Source: Hemerocallis citrina (lineage: Eukaryota; Streptophyta; Magnoliopsida; Asparagales; Asphodelaceae). Taken from it: DNA of 64,000 nt. The stretch is taken from positions 146,137,393-146,201,392 of the forward strand of contig CM030358.1 of assembly GCA_017893485.1 (NCBI GenBank). Reading direction: 5' to 3'. The first letter of the stretch is position 1. Each line of letters opens with the position of its first letter. A model generated the notes under the pieces. It had not been told where the DNA came from, ran no database searches, and was given only the letters and a program-made list of their open reading frames with translations. The translations under genes were made by a program, and so were the position numbers. Below are positions 46,425 to 58,309 of the stretch, one piece after another.

Positions 46425-49400
46425 TTCTGCTAGATCTCCTCCTCCAACTCCCAAGTCGACTCACCTGGCGAGTGAGGATTTCAAGAAACACAAACCAGCT
46501 TGATGACCTTGTTCTTCATCACTTTTCTCTCGCCGGTCTAAGATAGCAACTGGTGGAACCTCACAAGTCAAATCCGGCCGTACAGATAACTTAGAATAGT
46601 CGATCACGTGGCTCTCATCGCGGATATATCTCTGAGTTGTGAGACATGTAAAACATTGTGCCCTCCTGATAAAGTCAGTGGCAATGCAAGACAATAGACC
46701 TCCTTGCCTACTCATTCCACGATGTCAAATGGTCTAATAAACCTAGGGCTGAGCTTTCCCCCACCACCAAACCGAACGACACCTCGCCACGGTAATACCT
46801 TTAGGAAAACATGGTCACCAACCTCAAACTCCAAAGCTCTCATATGGACATATGCCCATCTCCTCTACCTGTCCTGAGCTACCTGAAGATGCTTCCTGAT
46901 CTGAGTCACCGCATCAACTGTCCTGGTGATCAACTCCGGACCAAACAGCTTCCTCTCACCAATGTCATCCCAGCACACTAGTGATCTGCACTTCCACCCA
47001 CAAAGTGGCTCGAACGGTGCAGCTTTAAGACTGGCCTGAATGCTGTTATTGTACGAGAACTCTACGAGATGCAAATGGTCCTCCCATGATCCACCAAACT
47101 GCAACACACAGGACTTCAACATGTCCTCTAGAGTCTGGATGGTCCTCTCTGACTGTCCATCAGTCTAGGGATGAAAAGTTGTACTGTACTTCAATTTACT
47201 CCCCAAACTACTCTGAAGACTCTCCCAAAATTGAGACCTGAATCTCGTATTCCTGTCGAATACAATACTGAGTGGAACCCATGAAGTCTGACAATCTCTT
47301 GCATGTACTTCTCAGCTAGGCTCTCAGTAGACTGTTCGACTCGAAAGGAAATGAAGTGAGAACTCTTCGTCAATCTGTCGACAATCACGCAAATGGCATT
47401 GTAACCCTTAGGACTCCTTGGAAAAGTAGTCACAAAATCCATAGTGATGTTCTCCCACTTCCACTCCGAAATAGGAAGCGGTTGAAGAAGTCCGGCGGTT
47501 CTCTGATGCTCTGCCTTCACCTGCTGGCAGATCAAATACTGAGACACAAAACAAACCACAGCCTTCTTCATACCAAGCCACCAGAAATAAAGCTTCAAGT
47601 CCCGGTACATCTTAGTATATCCAGGATGAATAGAATACGATAACTGGTGGGCTTCCTCAAGCAATCTCTGACGAACTTCACCCTTCGGGACACACAACCT
47701 GGATCCAAAACGAAGCGATCCATCAGCATGAATAACCATATCCGTTCTGGAACCAGCCTTAATATCTGCTCTAAAATCCTGCAACTGCTCATCACCAGCC
47801 TGAGCCTCTTTAATCTGATCGATAAGAGACGACTGAAGCTGAAGCACCATGCAACTCCGATCAGAACTCGGCAACAACACATCCAACTCCAACCTCTGCA
47901 TCTGCTCAACTAAATCTCTCTGCTGAGTTAGAAACATGACTGCTGGTCTCCTGCTCAAAGCACCTGGCACCAAGTTCACTCTACCAGGATGGTATTGCAA
48001 ACTGATGTTATAATCGGCCATAAGTTCCAACCAACATCTTTACCTCATGTTCAATTCCTTTTGCATGAAGACGTACTTGAGACTTTTATGGTCAGTAAAG
48101 ATCTCCACTCGATCTCCAGGTAAATAATGTCTCCACAGCTTCAAAGCAAAGATCACTGCTACTAACTCCAAATCATGAGTCGGATAGTTCCTCTCATGCG
48201 ACCTCAACTACCTCGATGCATAAGCAACAACTCGGCCCTTCTTCATCAGAACTGCACCAAGACCCTTTCCAGAAGCATCACAGTGAACTATAAATCAGCC
48301 TGAACCATCTAGAATAGTCAACACTGGCGCTGACGTCAACCTTCTCTTCAACTCAGCAAAATCCTTACTATGAGCCTCAGACCAACAGAACTTCTGATCC
48401 TTTCCTATCAGCTTCGTCAAAGGTCCTGCTATCTTCGAAAAATCTTGGATGAATTTCCAATAATAGCCAGTCAGACCCAGGAAATTTCTCACCTCTGAAA
48501 CTAACTTATGAACTAGCCAATCCTTCACAGCTGCAACCTTGGATGGATCCACAGAAATACCACTGCTCGAGATAATGTGCCCCAAGAAGGTAACTCTGTC
48601 GAGCCAAAACTCACACTTGCTAAGTTTCTCATAGAGCTAATTCTCCCTCAATGTCTGCAGAACCAACCTAAGATGCTCAGCATGATTCTCCCGGTTCCGA
48701 GAATACACCAGAATTTCATCATGAAAACCACCACAAATCTATCCAGGAACGGGGAAAAGACCATGTTCATCAGACTCATGAACACAGCTGGCACATTCGT
48801 GACCCTGGACGGCATCACAAGATACTCATAGTACCCATATTTGGTTCTGAAAGCAGTCTTCTGCACATCAGTCGCCTTCATCTTGACCTGATGATACCCT
48901 GAACGAAGATTCAACTTTGAAAAATAGCTGCTCCGCCCAACTGATCAAATAAGTCATTAATCTTGGGCAGCGGATACTAGTTCTTCACATTAACACTGTT
49001 CAGTTCCTGATAATCGATGCACAATCGACGAATACCGTCCTTCTTGCTGACAAAAAGAACTGGAGCACCCCACGGCGAAACACTGGGCCTGATGAACCCT
49101 TAATCAAGCAAACCCTAAATCTGCACCTTCAGCTCTGCTAACTTAACTTGTGCCATCCTGTAGGGACTCTTCGATGTCGGTGCCATACCAAGCTGAACTT
49201 CAATACCGAACTCCACATCCCTATTAGGGGTTTAAGCTAAGCAACTCCTCTGGAAAAATATCCAGGAATTCCCGCACTACAAGAGGCGCAGCCTCATAGT
49301 CTGAGTGCAACTCCATTGCACAATTTCCCTGATCAACTGCAATCTTGGCTCGGCCTAGGGGCATCTTCCCGGCATGGAACTCAAACTCTACGCGACCTCG

Positions 49401-49720
49401 AATTCGGAACACAACTTTCTTGGCATGAAAATCAATGATGGCGTGGGACTCACCCAACCAATCCATACCGAGAATGACGTCGAATCCTGAATTCCCAATT
49501 ACAATCAGGTCGGCCTTGAAATTTGTGCCACCAATAACCACGGGACTCTGCTTGCACTCCCGAGAACAAATGACAACACCACCACTTGTGACAATGCTCC
49601 AAGCCTCTGGCATGACGCTGCACTCCAACTGATGACGAGCCACAAAGCTGGAAGAAACGAAGAAATGGGTTGTCCCGGAATCAAAGAGAATATGAGAAGG
49701 AAAGGAGCAAACAAGGACAA
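46425..49720 (-). pseudogene. Chromovirus pol: protease, RT, RNase H, integrase, chromodomain-like end
   Basis: Protease: LFDSGTTHFFVSSSF (about 49640-49690), active-site DSG kept, and VILGMDWL (49450). [22 protein letters not shown] (48850-48910); the FIDD-type motif is lost, the frame reading HDEILVYS with Asp-Glu at 48715-48720. RNase H/tether: GISVDPSKVAAVKDW and NFLGLTGYYWKFI (48400-48560), then DHKSLKYVF near 48090. Integrase: zinc region HPGYTKMYRDL (47600) with YLICQQ, core ITMDFVTTFPRSPKGYN (47420-47470), then FEPLCGWKCRSL (46980). C-terminal: LTCEVPPVAILDRREK (46510-46560) and a frameshifted WELEEEI-like chromodomain end (46440). Stops and shifts occur throughout, for example near 48620, 48295 and 47190. 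Polyprotein for retrotransposition; dead. Confidence 0.92.
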
Positions 49721-49723
49721 CAC

Positions 49724-49879
49724 CTAAGATAGATTCAAAATGGCAAGGAAAAAGGAATTGATGATCAAGGGGTGAGAAAATAACAGTGCAGAAAGATAGC
49801 ATGAATGAACAGTGCAAGGCAATGAAAGAAGCAAAGGAATAACAAAGCAACAAAATGCAAAATATACATGCAATAACAC
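49724..49879 (-). other. Intron-like GT...AG segment (156 bp) between gag and protease
   Basis: On the minus strand it begins GTGTTATTGCATG after ACAGAAG and ends CTATCTTAG before GTGTTGTCC. It is strongly T-rich (TTTTGCATTTTGTTGCTTTG near its start), unlike the flanks. Its length is a multiple of three and it is open in frame, encoding a hydrophobic, Cys/Phe-rich stretch that has no counterpart in gypsy proteases. The ends share AGGTGTT. It may be a retained or optional intron (exitron-like), or a small insertion. Confidence 0.5.
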
Positions 49880-51070
49880 CTTCTGTTGTCTCGGCATCTA
49901 CAGCAGTCAGGTTGTAAGCCCGACCACTCCTGGGAACTGCGGTACTCTGACCGATAATCTGGCACCGAGGAGAAAGAGGTGGCCTGACTGGACTACAAGA
50001 TGGGGCTACCTGCTAAACTGGACCCCCGACTGGAAGAGCCGTCCTTTGTTGTGGACAATCCTGCAATGTATGGTCAGCAGCACCACAAACAAAATAGCGG
50101 CGATTGGCGCGCCTACAGTCCCTGCGCTCATGCCCAGCAAGTCAGTAAAAGTCGCAAAAACTAACCCTCTGAGGACCAGCAGAAGAGTAAGGAACTTACT
50201 TGACTGGATGAGCTGGGACAGGCCTCCAAATCGGCCCACCAGAAGGCCTAGCAACAATAGCAGAGTGCTGAACAGTCTGCTGGGGAGGAACCAACTTGCA
50301 GCGAGCCTGCTCCTGAGCTCGGGCTGCCTCAAGAGCCTCAGCATAAGTACGCAAGCAAAGGGAAATGAGATGCATCTGAATATCTCACTCAAGCCCCAGA
50401 AGGAATCTACGAGCCTTGTCTTCTTCGTGCACCACAAGAACGGCTGCGAAGCGACTAAGCCTGGTAAATTCCGCTGCGTACTCATCCATTGACCTGGTGC
50501 CCTGTTCCAAGAGAGTCTCATGTTACAACATTATATGGATAATATGTAACAAAGTTCCAATAATAGAACAACGACCAACCTGTTTCAGGGCCAGGAACTA
50601 CTGCTCCATCTCAACCCGAGTGCTACTAGGGAAGAACTTCTCCAAGAAGCTCCTAGTGAACGTGGCCAAAGCAATAGGCCGCATGAGCCTTCCGGACTCG
50701 GTCCTCCACCATATGTGGGCCAGGTCCACCAATTAGATGGTCACCACATCCACTCGATCAGCATCGACAACTCTTGCCGCCAAAAGCAACTGCTCTGTCC
50801 TGATCAGCCACTATTCGGCCTCCAAAGGCATCTCAGTACCCGAGAATCTATCAGAGTGCAGCCTCATGAAATCTGTACTGTACCCGGACGAGGAGGAAGA
50901 GCTGCCTGTGTAGGCACAGTGGGAGTCAGAACCCGGGCAGCTTCCAAAGCAGCCATTACAAGGTTACTATGGTTTTGCTGAATGTTGATCAACCGTTCCA
51001 ACATATTTGTAACGGCCTCAAGCCCGGCCTATTTTTCCTGAGGGTGGGAAGTGGAACCTCTGCAAGTCAT
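49880..51070 (-). pseudogene. Chromovirus gag, broken
   Basis: Likely start ATG at 51068-51070, about 150 bases inside the PBS; an in-frame stop follows 14 codons later. The capsid-like core reads SFLEKFFPSST (near 50640) and, after an interruption, SMDEYAAEFTRLSRFA (50440-50490), the retrotrans_gag signature. Further on are EALEAARAQEQARCK and a zinc-knuckle region with CGAADHTLQDC near 50060-50100. In-frame stops lie near 50385, 50200, 50140 and 50010. A 78-bp GT...AG segment (50502-50579) splits the capsid signature. Gag would assemble particles around the RNA; this copy is not functional. Confidence 0.88.
50502..50579 (-). other. Intron-like GT...AG segment (78 bp) inside gag
   Basis: On the minus strand it starts GTTGGTCGTTG after CTGAAACAG and ends CTCTTGGAACAG before GGCACC. 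It has an in-frame TAA and a branch-point-like TGTAACAT 22 bases from its 3' end. Length is a multiple of three. The flanking coding sequence is interrupted exactly at these borders within a conserved gag motif. Its borders carry a short direct repeat (AACAG). Confidence 0.5.
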
Positions 51071-51222
51071 GGTCTGCACAAGATCAAAAATAGTTAGCAT
51101 CCAGATCAAAGTTGATTATAATTCATTCATGTGATTGCATGATTTGTACATTGTTGAGCCAATCCTTGATCGAGCCCAAACTTGTCTAACATATTAGTCA
51201 AACTAATACAATAGCTAAACTT

Positions 51223-51237
51223 GGCACTCTGATACCA
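51223..51237 (-). other. Chromovirus primer-binding site (tRNA-Met)
   Basis: Minus strand TGGTATCAGAGTGCC, 10 bases from the 5' LTR start. TGGTATCAGA matches initiator tRNA-Met. Confidence 0.88.
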
Positions 51238-51247
51238 CTAAAAACTT

Positions 51248-52826
51248 TGTCACACCCCGCTTCCCAAAAAAGAGATACGGAATACGGATACGTGACTAAG
51301 TCCAGCGAATGGCTTTCACCATTCATAAGTTGTGAGGATCTTTACAACAGGCATAAGTATAAACAAGAGATATACAAGAGGAAGAATCAACCACGCATGC
51401 ATAACTGAATCAATATAGTCAACAAGATTACTTGAACAAGAAGCAAGAATACTGAATTTTTAATAATCACATCTGGAACAAAACACAAGTCTGGGACAAA
51501 AAGCACAATACAAATATCCCTGAAACAAATTATAATTATTCAAGATAAGCAACAACAAATAAATAGATATAGCAAGAACTCCAGCAACTAGAAAGTCTGC
51601 TCACCTACTCCATCAGGCAGCTGGTCACCAAAGTCTGCAATTTAACAAATTGCAGGAAAAGGAAAGAAACAAAATGCTCGTCAATGCAAGTTACAGGTCG
51701 CTTGTAGTGCAGGCGAGAAGTACAGAGGGAAACAAATAGATAAGTATAGAGTAACAGCAGAAGCAAGTATAGCATGGAAAGGATGTAACAACAAAATAGA
51801 GCAACTAGCTCTAATCAAGAACAGAAATAACTAGCATGGCAAGATGAACGGGTGCAAGTGGCATGTAACAAGTGTCAGTAACGAGTAACAAGTAACAAGT
51901 GTTAAGTAATCAAGTATCATGTACAAGTAACAAGTAGCAAGTGTCAAGTGATCATGTTCAAGTCTTGTACCTAGTCTTATCTAGGTAGCACTTCATGCGT
52001 CCCATTTATTTACCACATGGTTGCTATATTCATGCAAGTTACGTTTTAGATTTCATAGTGGATCATAGAGGGTAGTGTACTCAGTGACAAGCTCCAAGTA
52101 TCAAGTATCAAGCTCTAAGTATCAAGTATTACGTGTCAAGTGTGCAAGTGTCAAGTAATCACGTGTCAAGTATCATGTATCAAGTATCAAGCTCCAAGTA
52201 CCAAGTAGGATCTATGAATCCTCTTCCGAGTATACGTTTCTGTATTCTCCACTATTAGATCTTTCCCTTTAAACTCCGGCTTAGTTTCTTGTTATTTTTA
52301 TTCAAGAAAGCATGAATGTGCTCAAACAAGTCAAAAAACATGGTAAGAAAACAATGGACAAGTACAAGTTGAATAAAGGACAGGAACGGATGATGAATGA
52401 CAGAAAATAGGCTAAGACAACGAAAATTCTAGTCCTGGACAGCAAGACAGTACTGCACCAAAGCTGGGATTCCCTTTTCCACGGACATGCAAATATGGAT
52501 CCGTCAGAAGATCTAAAAATTAGACTCCCGGTCAAATCTAGCAAGTATATACAAGTCATATAATAATTACAGAAACAGGGCTCAAAACATAATTATATCC
52601 AGAAAACATGTTCAGCTAGAAATCACAAGGTTATGTTCATAAACAGAAAAATGACATAAAAACTTACTGATTAAATCCAAAAAAAACCTAGGGTATTCCA
52701 TAATATGTCTAGTATCAGTAAATATAATTTCATAATATTCCAACATAGATTGTATAGTCAAATAAAATCAGAAAATATCAAGATACAGCAAATTTGTAAA
52801 TCTGAAACTCTTGACATAGCGGTACT
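51248..52826 (-). repeat. Chromovirus 5' LTR, truncated
   Basis: TGTCACACCCCGCTTCCC... collinear with 35605-37213 up to GCGGTACT, then unrelated sequence. About 1.8 kb of the LTR is missing. The break falls at the same sequence where the 3' LTR carries the gag-only element. Confidence 0.9.
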
Positions 52827-52827
52827 A

Positions 52828-53796
52828 TGAGTAAAACACATCAAAAAACTAAAAGTATCACTCACCTCGAAGAGATTCAAACGAAGAAAAATAAGAAAAG
52901 CTCCTTCATTTTGCAAAATCCAAGATCCAAGCCCGAAAACTCTAAGAAAATAATAACAAAATAACTTTTTGTTTTTTTGTAGAGGGAGGGTGGCTGTAGC
53001 AGCCAATAAATAGGCCAGGGTCTGATTTAATTAGGGTTTTACAAATTTTATAGAAATATCCTTTAAGAAATTATTTCTTTACATATATGGATCATCTTTA
53101 ATAAATTAGTTAATTAGATCAATTTAAAATAAATTAAAGTTAATTTCCTTCACATCCCAGATCTGGCTGACCAACATATGCAGCCCAAAAACCGAAATCT
53201 GGAGTTTTTTACTCCAAGTGGCAATTTTGCACAAAAGTCCTTCTCTTTGTAATATTTGTAAATATGTCATAAAATATTTGTAAATATCCAGAAAAATTAG
53301 AATTATTATCTACTAATAAATATTATATTTTCCAAATAAATTTTCTAACTTTTACTCTCCAAGTTGAATATTTTCAATAAAGTCCCCAACAATCTCAAAA
53401 TTGCGTAATTATATGTTTATTCAATTAAATCAATAAAATCAACCAAATATGGAAATAATCTAATTCCTTAGAGCCTTATACTGAATAGCCGGCACTAAAT
53501 GCAGCCAAACAATTTTAGGTTCAATTCACCCCCTAAACGATTTTTACAAAAAAACCCCTTTCTAAAAAAATTTTACAAAAGTAGTTTTCTTTATTCAGAA
53601 AAATCCCAAAAATTCAAATATACCCAATAAAAAATAATAAAATTTGTTCATCAACTCATAATTCTAAATTCACAATTCAAAAAAATATTTGCACGTGTGA
53701 AGTCAATTTTTACAAAAATTCAAAATAATTAAATAAATTAATTTAAAAATTATTTATTAAGTCAAAATATTGTATTAAAAATTACGGGGCGTTACA
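52828..53796 (-). repeat. LTR family D, minus orientation (about 969 bp)
   Basis: Plus strand starts TGAGTAAAACACATC and ends ATTACGGGGCGTTACA. It matches the reverse complement of the left part of 27111-29204. A 14-base polypurine tract follows, so this is a 3' LTR. The lower boundary is tentative because no second copy shows it. Confidence 0.65.
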
Positions 53797-53810
53797 TCAC
53801 TCCCCCTTAG
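53797..53810 (-). other. Polypurine tract next to LTR D
   Basis: Minus strand CTAAGGGGGAGTGA, directly followed by TGTAACGCCCC. This arrangement is typical of the 3' end of gypsy elements. Confidence 0.8.
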
Positions 53811-55091
53811 AATAGTTCTGTCCTCAGAACAATCCTTAGTAGGAGGTAAGCAAAAATACAAAACTTGCACAACAATTTCAGAAAATCATTCTATCTTTAT
53901 TTTCTAATTACATTGGGTTGATAACTAAAGAAAATACCGTATAATAGAAACTGTAAAGTAAATACAAAAACTAACATAGCAACAAGTATAAGAAAAAATT
54001 CATAAAGCATAAAACTAATACAAAGAAGATATATAAAATTGTATTAAAAAATATAAACTATACAATAACTTGTCGAAAACAACTATGTAGTCAATTTATG
54101 CATACGAATTTCTACAGCTCAATCGTCGTAACTAAAATAGGTTAGTCAATAATAATTTAAAGTACACAAAGGAATCAAAGGCTTCCTTAAAACTTGAATA
54201 CACTATAAACACAATGCACTATGAATTTATGAATTAATGAAAATAGACAAACGTAATACGAATAAAAGAAAACAATAAGTTTAGTCAGTAAAACAAAATA
54301 TTAAGCACCCCATTGGTCGTTGAAACATTTGGATGAAACCAGATAATGCAAAATAGATATATGAACGGGTCAACAACAAAAAAATATTAATCAAATAACA
54401 TTGTAAAAGATCATTATAGCAAGAAGATAATAAGGCCAACCATACAAAATAAGGAGCAAAAAGAAAAAGTTAAGAACATGAATAATGGAAAAAGTAAATA
54501 ATAATTAAAGCAACACAAAGAATACAAACTTATATATGATTAAAAAAATTATATAGGCCTGGGAAGATAGTCAATCAAAGACACGGCGAGATACCAACAA
54601 TACCACAATATAAAAAATTTAAGTAATTATATTAGTGAAACAAGTACAATAATAGTAAATGAAATATGAATATAATATTGGAATAATATATAATATTAAT
54701 TATATAAAATGAAAATAGTAAATAGCTATGAATAATAAAAATCATATTATATAAGTAGCAAAAAATATAAGATAGTCCAGAAAAATAAAATGGTATGAGA
54801 ATACGAAAATACTAACATATGGAAAGATAAAGTATACATATATATATATATATATAAAGATAATACTAAGATAGCGAAAATAGTTAATAGTAAACCTCAA
54901 TAATATATGGTGAAAAATAAAATAGAATAATGCATATAAGACAGATATGAAAACAAGTATAAATAATAAGGTAATTAAATGTGTATATAAGTATAACTGT
55001 ATCATGAATAACAAAGTCGAAGTAACATAGACTAAGTTTTAAAATCTTATAAAATGGTATGAACAGTACGAAAGAATAGGATAGTGATAAG

Positions 55092-55125
<34 letters not shown>

Positions 55126-55170
55126 TAAGTTTTAAAATAATCTTATAAAATGGTATGAACAGTACGTAAG

Positions 55171-55225
<55 letters not shown>
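53811..55225. other. AT-rich retroelement interior, non-coding
   Basis: Very AT-rich with no protein motif on either strand. From about 55026 to 55190 a segment (ACTAAGTTTTAAAAT, TTATAAAATGGTATGAACAG) is duplicated, each copy ending in a TA run. It probably continues at 60685 beyond the MULE. Confidence 0.6.

Positions 55226-55233
<8 letters not shown>
55171..55233. repeat. (TA)n microsatellite at MULE border
   Basis: About 30 TA units ending at the MULE's left TIR; a shorter run lies at 55094-55120. The run obscures the exact TSD. Confidence 0.95.

Positions 55234-55234
<1 letters not shown>
55226..55234. repeat. Possible MULE TSD TATATATAC (left)
   Basis: The nonamer occurs again at 60676-60684 just outside the right TIR. 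Nine bases is the usual MULE TSD length, but the left copy is part of a TA run, so chance is possible. Confidence 0.5.
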
Positions 55235-55862
55235 TTTCGATTGTGCACTGGGGTAGTGCACACCGCTGTGTGCACTGGTGCTACGCCGTCCGATCTAGCA
55301 CTTTCATCATGATCCCCATTCAACGGATCTCATCAGCTCCCGCTCATCTGGCTAAACAGAGGGGGTAAAATCGGCATTTCATACCCCCTCCCCAATCCCC
55401 AAAGCAGTCGTCTGCTTCCCTCTCTCACGCTCATCTTCTTCATCGTGCTCATATCTGAAAAACCCTAGCCCACCAAAAATATTGAACCCACAAATCAGCG
55501 ACCTCTCTCATGCTCCGCTTCCCTCTCTCACGCTCGATGCCTTCGACCTTAGATCTGAAAACCCTAGCCCCCAAAATCCTCGAACCCACAAAATCAGTAC
55601 CCAAATCTTATCGTGCTCTCCTCATCGTGACGCTCTCATCCTCCTCATCCCCAAATCGTCGCTCCTCTCACACTCGATTTCGTCCGCAAAAAATTTCCTC
55701 ACAACCCTAGTGCACAACCGAAAGTTTCATCCCCAAATCCATATTTTCTCTCCTTCGAATGCATTGAACACACGGAAAGAGGCCTAAGGTATAATTTTTT
55801 TTCTCTTGACTTCATCTTGTTGAAAAAATACACCTTTAGTTGATCTTGTTCACAAATAATTT
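55235..55862 (+). repeat. MULE left TIR with leader exon
   Basis: Inverted match to 60063-60675. Contains repeated CCTCTCTCACGCTC-like and AACCCTAGCCC motifs. Near 55788 AGAGGCCTAAG|GTATAA resembles a splice donor; the right TIR has AGAGACCTCAG|GTATCA at the mirrored place. Confidence 0.9.
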
Positions 55863-55939
55863 CACATTGCAGGTTTTAACTTTGCTATCTTTTAGATATT
55901 TTTTTAGATATTGATTATATATTCGAATTTGTAATAGGT

Positions 55940-58308
55940 ATGGAGATTGGTGAAGGTTGCTCATAATTGGGGGACAATGTTTTGTATGTTCAAGAAGGTG
56001 ATTTTACACCGACTGTTGAGGAGCATCTAATACCAAAGATAGGTATGATATTTGACACTCTTGAGCTAGCAGAAAAATATTATGATAGCTATGCGAAATG
56101 TGCAGATTTTCAATTGCGTAAAGGACCTCATAAATTGAAGGATGGTGAGGTGGTGGAAAAATGTTTCTTTGTAATAAAGCGGGAGTGTCGAAAAGTAAGA
56201 ATAATGAAATTAGAATAGGTACTACATCTAGAACATCTTGCAATGCATTGGTTCGTGTGAGATTAAACAAAGAAACGAATTCATGGTTTTTTTATTCTTT
56301 TCATGAGGTGCACAATCATGCATTCACCACACCCGGTAGACGGCATTTGTTGAACCGTGTTGTGTCAAGTTCTGATAAAGTCATAATGGAGCAACTTGCG
56401 GGTGCTAATATTCCCACATGCAAACAAATATTTTTTTGAAGGTTCAAGTGGGGGATATGATAGGATTGGATTTACTCTAACCGATGCAAGAAATCATGAA
56501 AGAGACTTGAGGGAGTCATTGAAAGGTCATGATAGTCAAATGTTGGCAGACCTTTTTAAATGGCAAAAGAAAAAAGATCCTTCTTTTTTTTTATGCATTC
56601 GAGCAAGATGAGTCCAGTAGAGTGTCTCATTATTTTTGGATTGATGGGATTGCTCGTATGAATTATGAGGTATTTGGTGATGTAGTTTCTTTTGATGCAG
56701 CACATAGTACTAACCGTTACGGTATGCTATTTGTTCCATTTGTTGGGATTAATCATCATTAGCAGTCTATTTTTCTTGGTTGTGGTTTCATCCCAAATGA
56801 GACGGCTTCATCCTTTGTGTGGTTATTCCAAACATGGCTAGGAGTGATGAAGAAAGCTCCTCTTGGCATTGTAATGGATCAAGACTGGGGTATTGGTGTT
56901 GCAATTAAACAAGTTTTTTCTCAAATTCGTCATAGATATTGCATCTGGCATATTTTAGAAAAGATTCCCTCGGATGTACCTCAATTGATTCAAAATGTTA
57001 AGTTCATGGATACTTTTAAAGATAACATTTGGAATTCGTATGATTGTGTTTCTTTTGAAGAACAATGGAAGGCTATGGTTGTGGAATTTGGGACAGAAAA
57101 CAACAAATGTTTGAATGATATTTTTCAAATTTGTGATAAATGGGCCCCCCGTATACCATAGGGCTGATTTTTAGGGCCGGCATGTCTAGTAGCCAAAGAA
57201 GCGAGGGAATGAATTCTTTCTTAAAGAAACACACCCAAAAGAAGTATTCACTTCATGAGTTTTCCTTGATATTTGAAAGAGTGATTGGTAGGCAAAGAGA
57301 AGAAGAACTTAAAGAGAACTACCGTACACTAGATCGGAAACCTAAATTAAAGACCGGGTGGTATATGGAGGAACAAATGGCCCAAGTATACACTTTAGCA
57401 ATGTTTATAAAGTTCCAAAAAGAAATCAAGGCAAGCCTACTGTATAATATGAATTTAGTGGAAGTGACGTGAATACTACTAATACTTATTATACAGTTAC
57501 ATTCATTGGTAGGTCGGAAAAAGAGACCATGATTACTTATTCCAAAGAGACTCACTATGGGTGTTGTTCATGCTTTATGTTTGAATTTTTTGGACTCCCT
57601 TGCAAGCATCTATTGGCCTTCCTTAAATACTCTAATTGTAGTGAACTTCCAAAGTAATATATTTTGAGAATATGGAGCCCTGAAGTAATTAGAAGAAGCT
57701 ACACACCCACAAATTTTGGTAGAGAAGATGGCAATAATAGCGAGAATTTTGCTTCCCGCTATTGTGAGTTAAATAACTTATCCAAGCAACAAGTTGAGAT
57801 TGGATTATCTTCCGATGAGGGCTATGTGTTCATGCGTGAAGTTATGATCAAGTCAATTGAAGGCTGTAATATAACAGTTCCCGAAGGGTGTAGTGGTGGG
57901 GCTAAAGGTAGTGGAACAAGAATACATGGGAAGGACTTGGTCTTGTCTTAAGTCTCGGTGGAAGAACCTCGTCAATGTAATACCAAGGGAAGACCAAGTG
58001 GGAAGAGGTTGAAACACATGCAGGAGAAATTAAGAGGCAAACCTAGGAAGTGCAATTACTGCGGGCTGCGCGGGTAAGGCCATGATGTGCGAACTTGCCC
58101 AAAGAAAAATGAAAGGTATATCTTGGATTTGTCTAATTATGAAAATTCTTAATTAAGTGTGCACTTTCTTATTAATTTTTTTAAACTACTGCACAATGAC
58201 TGATTTTTGCTTTTTATTCGTTTCAGTGGCAGGAGTGCATTCGACGAAGAGGAGGTGAATTCCTCTACTGAAGATAGTTCCGAGTACGGTAACGATAATA
58301 TGAACTGA
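55940..58308 (+). pseudogene. FAR1/FHY3-type MULE transposase, broken
   Basis: The ATG at 55940 follows an acceptor-like TAATAG; an in-frame TAA comes eight codons later (55964-55966). FAR1 DNA-binding region: FDTLELAEKYYDSYAK (56050-56100) and, after a frame change near 56160, VRLNKETNSWFF...HNHAF. DDE core: VSFDAAHSTNRYG (Asp 56694-56696), IVMDQDWG (Asp 56877-56879), SQRSEGMNSF (Glu 57203-57205); all three acids remain. SWIM finger: CCSCFMFEFFGLPCKH (57557-57610). A CCHC knuckle near 58048-58095 is split by a TAA. A last exon follows an intron of about 110 bp and ends TGA at 58306-58308. Frameshifts near 56430, 56590 and 57150 and a TAG at 56761 kill it. It would have cut and joined the element's TIRs in the nucleus. 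Confidence 0.92.
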
Positions 58309-58309
58309 G

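Larger units (their letters stand above)
35605..52826 (-). mobile_element. Tekay-type chromovirus (Ty3/gypsy), degenerate
   Basis: Minus-strand order: truncated 5' LTR (52826-51248), PBS (51237-51223), gag, protease, RT, RNase H, integrase, chromodomain-like end, polypurine tract (46321-46305), 3' LTR (46304-35605). RT precedes integrase, as in Ty3/gypsy. Long LTRs (3.4 kb) and a C-terminal chromodomain fit the Tekay/Del lineage. All coding domains have indels or stops. A gag-only element sits in the 3' LTR and an unrelated LTR replaces the 5' LTR beyond 52826. Left flank is GGTAC. Confidence 0.9.

Noticed and set aside
49812..50521. 226-codon plus-strand frame and 171-codon minus-strand frame
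   Set aside because: Shadows of chromovirus gag, which reads in another minus-strand frame.
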